From assembly GCA_014526335.1 (NCBI GenBank), contig JACTAT010000021.1, positions 564,537 to 628,536 on the forward strand: a stretch of DNA of 64,000 nt, in the 5' to 3' direction. Below, one piece after another: positions 45,318 through 57,200 of this stretch. The position numbers were made by a program, and so were the translations under genes. The notes beneath the pieces are model-generated. The model was given only the letters and a program-made list of their open reading frames with translations, was not told the origin of the DNA and did no database searches. Numbering within the stretch: position 1 is the stretch's first letter; each line of letters starts with the position of its first letter. This stretch comes from Chrysaora quinquecirrha. Taxonomy: Eukaryota > Cnidaria > Scyphozoa > Semaeostomeae > Pelagiidae.

Positions 45318-48207
45318 CTTCTTCTTCTTCTGCTTTTACGTACTTTTTATTGATCTTCATTTTATATTTGTTTTCCCAAAGCAGCCAGTCTATGGCCGGC
45401 TGCTTTGAATGCGTGGCTCTTATTTGCCCCAAAAGCATTTAAATACCCTTCCTCTATATCAACCTATTTGTGCTGGCCCTCTAGCCCTCCAGTATGCCCA
45501 TCGTACCCTGTTCCTGTCCATCCTCGTCACTGCATCATTCTAACCCATCTGCTGTGGTAGCGTGTCGATGTCTAATTGTAAATAATCTAAATACTGATAA
45601 TAAGTTTCCTATCTGAATTCCAGAAGATGCAAGTTATTCTCCGGTGAAATCAACAAGTAATGACGTGATACGTTTGCTGGCATTTTCATCATGTTTAGTC
45701 AAGTTGCTTGGTCAGATGTTTGATACTTACAACCTACTCAGATACAGACAATTTGTAAAGCGAATCAGCAGGACTATTAGGTGAGTCCAGTGAACCCCCC
45801 TGTTTCACATCATATTTGCTGGCAAATCAATTGGGATTTTTCGCTTTTGCCGGACGATATTAATACTTCTGCACTAGCACAACAATATATACGCTCTTGA
45901 CAAGAATCGATAGAAGTCAAGAATGCTAGTCAAGCATCGAGTTCTTTAGTGCAGTGGAAATTTCGTTGGTTCTGTGATCATGCAATCTAGGTCCGGTTCC
46001 AATATATTGTCATATACCATTCGTGGAAAAATCTATCCTAGTATTTGCCATTCATGAAAAATTTATACAAATATGTATGGTACTTAAGAAGGCTCAACAT
46101 GGCCGAATCACAAAGCTAAACGTCAGAGAGATTCAGTCTGTATGACTAATAAACATTATGCATTATATGTATCTATGCAGTTGCACGAATAAAACCTCTG
46201 CAGACCTCCAAGATCTTTGTCGTTTGTTATTAAGGCCCTTATAGTTACTCTCTTCCCTATGGTTATATGGTTTCACACTTTCGTATAGAAATCTTACGTT
46301 ATTTTCTCCTGTTCCCTTAAAGATGGGTCGTTCAAGTGCTGGCTGATCATTGGTGTGCCTATAGGAGCTGGAGAATTGAAATCTGTGGTGATTCCGACAA
46401 AGATATCCCCAAATTCATGACTGTTGCCAACCAATACAGCATAGAAAGACTACAGTTGGAGTTTGATCAATTTTTCTCAAAGGCTATTGAGCAAATACTT
46501 CAGTCACACAGGTCTGTATCAATAATTTGGTTTTGCTTTAGTTTTAGCATTAGTGTAGGCTAGAGGTTGCGTGACCTAGAGACGGGCTAGAGGGCTAGAG
46601 TTGGTGGGCGAGAAGACTAAGGCGTTTTGTTCAAGACTTGTAGTTCCTGGGCTCAAATCTCATTGGGATCACTTTCAAAGGAACTACAGTCCAATCAGCT
46701 GGCCATCCTTTTGAGGCTAGTTTATTAATATCTTGGGGTTTGGTATCTAAAGTGGTAGTCTACAGGCACTCAACCTCGCCCCCAGGATGAATAGGCCTCT
46801 ACGTGAAACTCTGCTGTCCATATTCGACCCTGGTATCGGCCTTCTCTATTCGCATTTGATTGGCTGTTCAAACAATGGAAATTTTGAGTGTCGTTACAAT
46901 TTTTTCAAAATTTCACACCAAAATAGACCGAAAACTACGTAAAAAGCATCTATAAAAACCAAAAAATGATGCTACATGCGATATTGTATCTTGCCTTACA
47001 GTTATCAATGAAATTCTTTGCATTTCCTTTCTAAGAACATCTGCTTTCGGAATCTACATCTTGATTTTATGCCTAGACCAAAGTTGCCAGTATTTTGGCA
47101 GATTTTGTGGCCGGTACCAGGGCCAAAATCCATTTGACAGTTGAGATTCGAGGAAATTCGATTTGGGGCCTGGGGATGAGGTTGACAGGCACCAACCACA
47201 AGTCACAATTAGCTGAACAGTACATGCACAAGCTGTATAAGCTACAGGTACACATCAGCTGAATAGCTTCAAGAAGCTCTGATCTGCAATGACAGAAAAG
47301 AGTGCTTGCTTGCAGCCAAATTAGCTTTGTTTCTAGCAAAGAGACAGGGGACTGCTTTATCTTACATTTTGACCAAGTGTGATTTTAGGCTCTTGAAGTT
47401 TGTGTAATATATAGTTTAAGGCAAAGACTGTCGTTATAGCTAGCTCTGAAGGAGACCAGCCAAAATAAACACACGGTCAAACATTACGTCCAAAGTTTAC
47501 GAAAACGAGAGAATTTGTATAGAATTTGGTTTTCGTGGAGCCGGATATTTACTTCGTTTATAGGGGAGTGCTATGTAGCAGAAACTAGGCTTAACCTGTA
47601 CCTTCGTTATATACTCATCATGTCTTTTCATGCAGTGTTGGAGCATTGCAGTTCTTGGCTTCAATGCCGTACGAAGCTGTATCAACAAATGCCGCGTGGA
47701 CTTTGCTAAATCGACTTACCCATGCAAGAAAGGAAGAGGAGGATGAACGGAATCACGAACAAGGCATTGCATCAGTGATACCGTCGATAAATGCACCAGG
47801 AGAGGTTGTATTCCTTCTTACCTCTTTAGCAAATATGGCATTGTCAAGAACAAAAGATGATAAGGATTTTATCGAAGTTGCAGCTAAGAACATTATCGAG
47901 GTAATTAAAGGCTTTGTAATTGCTTTGCCTTAAACGCCAAGATAACTAGACTTCTCCAAATAGATACTACAAATAGCGAAAGCCCAATCTCCTTCTTCTT
48001 CTTCTTCTTCTTCTTCTTCTTCTTCTTCTTCTTCTTCTTCCTTCTTTTCCTTTTTCTTCTTCTACTATTACTTCTTCATCATCATCTTCTTGTTCTTTTC
48101 TTCTCCTTCTTCTTTTGCGTCTTCTTCTTCTTCTTGCACTAGTTCTTCATCATCATCATCTTCTACTACTACATCTTCTTCTTCATCATCATCGTCTTCT
48201 TCTTCTA

Positions 48208-48241
<34 letters not shown>

Positions 48242-51200
48242 CTACTACAACTTCTTCTTCATCTTCTTTTTCTACTACTTCTTCTGCTACTACTTTTATT
48301 TCCTTCGTCATCACCTTCTTCTTCTTCTACTTAATTCTTCTTCTTTGATCTCTTCTTCTTTTTCTGCTTCTTCTTCTACTGCTAGTTATACTTCCTTCAG
48401 CATCTTCTTCTTCTTCTTCTATTTACACTTCTTCTTCTTCTTCTTCTTCTACTACAACAACTTCTTCTGCACCTTCTTTTGCTACTACTCTTTCTTCTGC
48501 TGCTTCTTCTTTTTCCTCTCTTCCATCTCCGTCCTTTACTTCATCTTTATCTTCTTCAACATCATCATCTTCTTGTTCTTTTCTTCTTCTTTTACTTCCC
48601 TTACTTTTCTTCCTTCTTTCTTCTTTTCTCTTACGATTTTGATTGATCTTGAGATGACCTTCTTTTCAGATTGCGTATGTACATCAATCAACTCGCGATA
48701 CTTGTACAAGAAATGCTCGTGATCTTCTTGCGACAATCTCATCGAAACATCCATTCGTCATGTCATTCTTCCTTTGGTGTATCGCAGATTTAACGGAAAC
48801 CATTGCTGAGGTTTGCAACACGTTTTTCATCGTAACCTACAATCATTGCCAAGACCCAGGCATTGGTTAGTCACGTAGCAAAAACCCACTACGTCACATT
48901 ACTTCAATTATAATGTTTGTCTCATGTTCTAGGACGGTGTCTACATCCTAAAAGCCCTACCATTTCATCTCTGGCTCCCAGAGACAAGAGATCTGGAAAA
49001 GCTCAGGTCATGGTTACTTGAAAATCAGCTGACGTCTCTTGAGCACAAAATGGCGAAAGCAGTTATACCGCAAATGAATTTCGACGCAAATCATGTGAGG
49101 CTACTTAAGTTTGTTATCTACTGATTGCTTCTAATAACTTGCATGCTTTTCTAAGAACAACCTTAATATACATTTTCTCAGAAGTGGCATACCACAATAC
49201 GTGGGGCTCGAACCTGGGTGCATGACCAGAGAGCCGACGGCGTTTCCACTGAGCTATAGAGCAAAATGAAATCGCCGAGTAACTCTTCAACTCATACAGC
49301 CCAAGGCCGTTTGAGTTAAAAGGCTCCCGGCTATGTTGAGCCTTCTTCAGCACCGTACATATGTGTCCATATTTGTCATGAATGGAGAACACAAGGATAG
49401 ATTTTTCCAAAGTGGGATACCACAATAAGTGGGACTCGAACCTGGGCTGCATGACCAACTTTTATATACATGAGCCTAGATGCATGACGTTGAGATTTTT
49501 TGCCTAATTCTCTTTCATAGGAAACCCAGCAACTCTTTCTACCAAGGAATATCCACTTCGCTATGGCCATAATGCTTGTTGAAGTGTACGGATCATGTGT
49601 ACCGGATGGTCCGGGTGGTTTGAAGAATTTGGAGTATGATGACGGTGGACTTATTAGCCAGGTGAGGTTGAATGGTATGAAAATTTTCATGCAAGGAATA
49701 TTTTCTGTTTTCTTTTACATGCTCATTCTTGGTAACTTTTTTAAAATTCTTTGTTATGAATGGGTGATTGGATTGATTGATGGACTGATAGAAGGATTGA
49801 TCGATAGATGGATGGATTGGATCGATGGATCGATGGATGGGTGGTTGGATGGGTGGATGGATGGAGGATGGGATTGATGGATCTATCGATGGATGGATCG
49901 ATCGATGGATCTATTGATAGATCGATGGATGATCGAATGGATGGATGGATGGATGGATGGATCGATGAATGGATCGATGGATTGATGGATTGATGGATCT
50001 ATAGATTGATGGAGAGATCGATGGATTGATAGATGGATTGATAGATGGATGGATCGATGGATCGATGGAGAGATCGATGGATGAGTATACTGATGGATAG
50101 ATGGATAAATTTTAATGGATCGACGGATTCATGAATACATTGGTGGAGGCAAAGAAAACCTGCTAACACTTTGTGATTGTTAAGCCAGAGCCCGAGGTCA
50201 TCATGATTAAAGCATTTTAATGTGAACCAATGAAAGGAACAACACAATAGTCTCACTATTCCACAAATTTTTTTTTTAGGTTGGTAAGTTTGCAGTGCAG
50301 TCGATAAGCAAAATTCTTAATTCCCAAATTCAAGATGAATTTCTGAGATGGTGCTGGGATATTTTGCTCTCACTGAAACTCCATGACTCAGACGTGCCAT
50401 CAAAGGACAACGCACAGGAAAATGAAGCAATGCTTTTGACTTTGGAGGAAAGCAACAGCAAAGAAGGTATTTAAGTTTTTCGATGCAAATTTTGCTTGTT
50501 TTTGCTTCTCAACACATTTTTCTTTTTGATCAAACATTGACTAAGCAAATATTTTGCTAAGCTTCGAACATTGATTAACTGACACAATCTTTGAAATAAC
50601 TGACATTATCGATCCATCCATCAATCCGCCCATCCAACCATCTATCCACATCCATTCATCCGTCCATCGATTCATCCATCCATCCATCCATCCATCTTTC
50701 CATTCATCCATCCACCCGTCCATCAATCCATCCATCCATCCATGCATGCATTTATCCATCCATCGTTCCCTATATCCATTCGTCCATCCATCCTTCTTTC
50801 CATCCATCCATCAATCCATTAATCCATCCTTCAAACCATGTAATCATCAATCCATCAATCGATCCATCCGAGGGGCATTTCACTCTACAAAAAGGCGTAC
50901 GAGATTTCCATTAATACAAAAGGACCTTCAAAGGATTTCCGAGAAAACAATAGGACTTCCAGCAAAGGCGTACGAGATTTTCAAGGAGTGAATTGCCCCT
51001 CGGATCCATCCAGTAATCCGTTCATTCATCTATCCGTCCATCCATTCATGTATTTATCCATCCATCGATCCAACCATCAAATCCTCTTTCTTTCCATCCA
51101 TCCATCCATCCATCCAATCATCAATCAATCCAATAATCCATCCAACTATCCATCCATCCATCAATCCGTGAACCGATCCATCCATCTATCCATTCATTCA

Positions 51201-54200
51201 TTCATCCACCGATCCATCCATCCTTCCATCCAACCATTCAAAGTGTGCGTTATGTTTTAATTTTTGTGCTTTCAGATGATGGGTCTTGGTTTAGCAAAAT
51301 TCTGTCACTGTTTCACAAGCTAGATGTGAAAAATCTGGAAATAGAGCACTGTCCTGAAATGATAAATGTTCAACGTGCAGTAGACACGCGTGGCCATCTT
51401 GCTTGCTATGTTGCTTTGACAATGACTAAACTGGGACACAGGTAAACCATAGAAATATTAATGACATTCAAATTTTGAGTAAAGCCACGTTTACACAAGA
51501 GAAAGTGGATCGATCCAGAAGCTCTAGTTTTGGTATGAATAGGCCTACCGTTTAAAAGAGGCACCGATCCGATCCACTTTTGGGTCTAGCAATTGACGCA
51601 TGCGTGGCTATCGAATATCCTTATACTAGTTTATAATTATATTTTCGAAAAGAACCAGTCTTTGATCGGGTCCACCTGTTTACACGATGCAAAAGTAGAT
51701 CCGATCTAAGCTGGAACGCTTTTCAAAGCGATCCAGAAGTAGGTCGGTTCGCGGACTAGAAATGGATCGGATTTACGAAACTGTGTGTAAGCGCAAGGCC
51801 TATCCTTACCAAAAGCAGATCGACTCCACTTTAAATCCGATTCATTTTCGCTCGTGTAAATATGGCCTAAGGGAAGATTGAATTCTTTTCCGATGATGTC
51901 AAATTTTCGAATTTTTTAGTTTTCGAACGCAACACCATATGGCTTAGTTGTAATTGCGTCAAACACCAAGTTTCGTTTTCATTAGGGGTCATGATCATGC
52001 CCTATTCATAGGGTAATAAACCAGCTAATAACTTTTTACTTCGTGCAATACCGGAAATATTTACCCTCAACCTTCTACTGACGGCTTCGGGTTACCATTC
52101 CTGGTATTGCCCTTAGAATCAGTTACCATAGGCTTAATCTAAACTTAGTTCATCTTGGTAAAGTTTGGTCCTTGTTAAGCCAGTATCCATTTTTTTTCCA
52201 TTTTCTTTTCAGCCCAGATTTCTTTATCAGCCATGGAGCAAGACTATTATCGACCCTCCTCGATGCTGGATGGGTTGATAGCGTTCTCAGAATCATTAGC
52301 AACATTGTACCACTGTTCATTAAATGCAAACATCTTCTTAGCAGCTCAAAGCACGAGTAAGCAAGTTCAGCTTATACATTTAAAGTGTTAATGCATCATA
52401 TTTGTTGTTAGATAGTTTCAGAGGAAGGAAACATTCTTCAGCTATGGCTAAACTAGGAGACTTGTGGCGCGCGACACTGTATTCGGCGTGTCTTCTAGGG
52501 TGGCTAAACATGCAAGTGACAAGCGAGCAACATGTCCCCAGTCATTTGCATGTCGCGGAGACTAGAAAGGTTTCTGTTGTCTCCCAGAAATTTTTGCGTG
52601 TCTCTTGCTACAAATTTTGTCGCGCGCTACAAAGTTTCCGAGGTGGCTAAACTGGGAGACACCGAGTGGACATAAACACCAGTGACATGTCTCTTAGTTT
52701 AGCCAGGCCTTTATTCCTTGGCCAAATGATCAATAGAATTTTTCAAAGTGGTCTGGGTCGGTTAAAGTAAAACAAAGGATTCAAGTCTCAGCTTATCTGC
52801 TTAAGGAGGCATTTAATCAAGTATTTTTCCTTTTTGTGAGCTACTTGCATGTGCTTGCACCTTTTTATTTGAGCCTTTTTATCTGCAGATATTCTCAAAA
52901 TTTATAATTGCAGATTCCTTTTCTCTGTCTTCTGTAAAAGTTGATATTTGCAAGAGTCGATCGGATCGCTTCAGATATGCAGCAGATTTTTCGGCCAAAG
53001 AGTGTTCTTCGAATTAAAGACACTGGTTCTGAGCTTCTTCGTTGTTTTCATAGAAATCCATCTTTAAACTATTCCGAGACTAGTCTACTCTGGTGGAGCT
53101 CCTCAATCCACACAAAATACGACAAAACGAAAGCCTAAATGTTACAGTCTTTCACAAGAACTGCACACGTAGCTTACAATAATAACGACATGCCAATCCA
53201 GAGGCATTTGAACATAGAGCTTTCAGGACGACAAGAGCTTTCGCAAGCCTCTTGCGCCTGCCTTCTTGACTTAGTCTAACGAAGCCATAGCTGCTCTCTC
53301 CAAGTAACAAATTGGGCTCTATATGTACTGTAAATACAAGAAATAATTAATGACAGAAAAACAAAAGAGAACTAAAATAGCTACAAGTGAGGACGCACAT
53401 GACTAGTGTCGGTTCCTTCTAAAAGGGTTGTTAACTCTAAAATAGAAACCTATTGGGCTCAACCCAGGATGTGATTAACGAAATACAGTATTCGATATTT
53501 GTATCCGTGTATAGCCGCTAGCTTAATGCTTCCCAACGTCGAAATTCACAAATAGCTACTAAAATACGGAAAGTAAAATTAAGAATGAATGAACTGATGC
53601 CACACTTAGCCTGATGATTGTCCAAAACTAGCGCGGGAAAATTCGCGGTATTACACTTCCATTCTTGAATGTGAAGAAACATATGCTATACTACCTCTCC
53701 TAAAGCAACCGCAATCTCGGTTTTTGTACGTGGAGAGGATGCTCTTACTCAAGATGTCCACCATCTTCCAGAGATATGTCACACCGACCCAGACCTCTTT
53801 GAAGGTCTATTACTCTTTGAGACAATTTCTTCATAAGCAATAAACCTTTTTTTTAATAAGAAAGTGGTTTATAAGAAAGTAGTGCTCAACATCTTAAAAA
53901 CTTAAGAAAGTTCAATACTGGATTCTTGAAACTTAAGAAAATTATGTTTCATATATTCACTCTTAATGTTCTGTATGTTATTTTCGCTCTTCTGTTCAGT
54001 CGTTCACCTTGCTATTTAAGAAGTCTTCCGATTATTTTCTATGCAAAACGTGGTATTTGTGCAATGTACACAGTGCAATGCATTTGTGCAATGTATGCAG
54101 TATTGGTACTGAAAACATGAAATATCTAAGAAAGTTTCAATACTGGCCCAAAAAAACTTTCTTATAAAATAAAAAACGTGTATTTGAAAACAGGCTCAGG

Positions 54201-57200
54201 TTGAGATTTCTAAATGTCATTCATCTGGGAGTTTAGGGGAATGTCAAAAATTTTTTGTATTTCATTTACTTTTGCTCTTCTTAGATTCTTGAGAATTATT
54301 GACGCTTTGGTTCACATGGACGCAAGCAAAGCTGGATATACTGAGAAGATATGGCAATATCCAGAACCAGGTTTATACAGCCAGAAACTTGCATCTGTTA
54401 TCACGGTAAGTGTTTGTTTCGAAATTTTAGTGCTTATCCAGGTGATGGTATGATTGACGCACGACACGACCCATTCTGTACGTATTCAGGAGAACAGTAC
54501 GGCACGATGCGACTGTTTTTTGTTTAATACGTCGTTCTAGGTCGGCCTAGACACGAGGCCCTCTGCCGCATGGTACGATTCAATCGAACAGCGTGTAAAA
54601 TTAGTACGATTTGCGGCGCGCTGAACCACCTGAAATCTCAAAATTTACTCAGTACGGTGCCGCACGACACAACGTATGAAATAGGCCTAATACTTCTTTT
54701 TGTTTTTGTTGAATGGTGTTCTTTTTTGTAGCATCATATCATGTCGATGTCAAAACATTCAGAAGACCGTGGAAATGAAATTGTTTCTGTCTGGTTTGTC
54801 ATGCTTTCAAATCTGAACAACTGGCACAGGTAAATTTGTGAAGCCAGGTTTATGTCGTTATAGAGACGAGAAAACTAGACTTATGATACGATAGAACAAA
54901 CGGTGGTTAGTTGCAACTGCTAAACTTATTTCGAAGTGTCAGCAACAAGTCAGAACTTTTGGGATACAGTTGATCGCGGTCACAAGAGCGCTGTGATCGA
55001 TAGCGACTGACGGGAATCAGTTGTCAGCTGATCGTAGAAGTAGAACATGTCCTACTGTCTAGAACTATGCGCCGACTAGTTGTACTTGCTAACTTATGTC
55101 GACATGTCAACAACTAGTCAGAACTTCTAGGATTCAGTTGATCGCGGTCACAAGAGCGCTGTGATCGATAGCGACTGACGGGAATCAGTTGTCAGCTGAT
55201 CGCAGGACTAGAACCTGCCCAACTGTCTAGAACTATGCGCCGACTAGTTGTAGCTGCTAACTTATGTCGACATGTCAGCAACTAGTCAGAACTTTTGGGA
55301 TACAGTTGATCGCGGTCACAAGAGCGCTGTGATCGACAGCAACTGACAGGAATCAGTTGTCAACTAACTGCAGGAGTAGAACCTGCTTAACTTTCTGGAT
55401 TTGTGCGTCGACTAGTTGCCTTAAAAAGGGAACCATTTGCCAACTAGTTGCCTTATTTTTTTCATTTATTATTATTTATACACAAATTAACCCTTTCAGC
55501 ATAAAATTACTAACAATACCTGATAAATCTAATTACAATATATAATTCCTAAAAATATGGCTTAAAAAAAAAAAAAAGGAAAAATTTGCGCCTATTAAAC
55601 TAATCTGTATTGCTGATCTTCCAAGGAGTTGTGTTTGCATGGTCTAGCTCCTTAGATGCGTTTTTAGTTGCTTTTTGAAACGATCTAGTGTAGGTAGCTC
55701 ACGAATTTCAACAGGTGTATCATTCCACGTTTTGAGAGCTGCGTAATGAAAGCCTTTCTTCGCAAATTCAGTTTTGTATCTAGGGATCTGGAGATCTTTA
55801 CAATGCCTCGTTCTGTAGGTCGAGTGTAAAGATCTCGGTTGGTATTTGTCCCATAGGCTCTCGGGGCATAGTTTGTTGATGATCTTGTAGGTCATGACAT
55901 TCCTATCATAACGGAATAGGTTTTCTACGTTAATCCAGGAAGTCGACCACTTATCTTTTATTCTTGCACTATTTATTATTGAATATGCCCTATCTTGAAG
56001 TTTTTGAAGAGTAGCTATTTTCGTTTTTGATAAACTACCCCAAATAACATCAGCGTAACGCAGGTGACTCTCAACCAATGAGTAGTATACATTACACATT
56101 TGAGATTGTGGAATGATATTTTCAATTTTTTAGGGCTGCAAGACCTCCGCTCACTTGCCTTTGGTGCGCTGAAACTGTTCGTCCCAGTTTAGTTTCTCAT
56201 CTACTATCACTCCAAGGGATTTTACTTTATCGACTCTTTTTATATTGGAGTTGTCGAGTTTCAGAACCTCTGGCAGGTCAAGATTTCTGGTTTTAAGCGG
56301 ATGCCCTATAACCATGAATTCTGTCTTTTCCGGATTGGGGCTTAGTTTATTTACCCTCATCCACTCAGACAGATTGGAAAGCTCTTGATGTGCGTCTTCA
56401 ATAAGTTTCGCTACATCATTAGATGCAATCGTTATACTGGTATCGTCAGCATAGATATTAGCCCTAGAAAGTTTAAGACATTTTTCTAGATCATTTAAGT
56501 AAACGATAAAGAGAAGAGGCCCTAAACAAGAACCTTGTGGAATGCCGCAGGTTATGCTTCTGGCTTTTGTTTGCTGACCGTTAAGAGAGCAGAATTGTTT
56601 TCTTTCATTTAAGTAAGAATTGAACCAATCCCCAGCTTTCCCTCTAATTCCGTATGAATACATTTTCCTGATCAGTATATCATGATCGACTGTATCGAAG
56701 GCTTTCTTAAGATCGAGAAAAATAGTTAGATTTACGTTGCTGCTATCAATATTTTCATACCAGTAGTCAGTGCTGCTTATAAGAGATGTTACCGTAGAGT
56801 ATAACTTGCGGAATGCTGCTTGGTTGCAAGAAATACTATCATTTGCTTTGAGAAACTCGAACAGCTGATCGTGAGCAAGCCGTTCTAGCATTTTCGAAAA
56901 AACTGAGATTACCGAAATAGGTCTGTAATTATTTAGGTCAGTTTTGGGGCCTGACTTATAAATTGGAGTGACTCTTGCTAATTTCCAAATGTCAGGGAAG
57001 ATGCCGTTTTCGAGTGATGAGTTATAAATCAGCAAAAGTGGTTCAGCGATAAATTCGCACGCGTCTTTTACCAAAGTTACGGTGATTTTGTCGGGACCAG
57101 ACGCTTTTCCGTTCTTGAGCTGATTTATAGCATTCACCACATATTGCTTGTCTATTGTTCTAAGTAGGAATTCATTGTTTACTGGTGTGATATGTTGCAA

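Noticed and set aside
44971..45408. 145-codon open frame over EPG5 exon 45012-45129
   Set aside because: The homologous frame ([20 protein letters not shown]) is different; this one only overlaps the exon and a CTT repeat.
48090..48722. 210-codon Ser/Phe-rich open frame
   Set aside because: A (CTT)n microsatellite; the real EPG5 exon at 48670-48810 reads in another frame.
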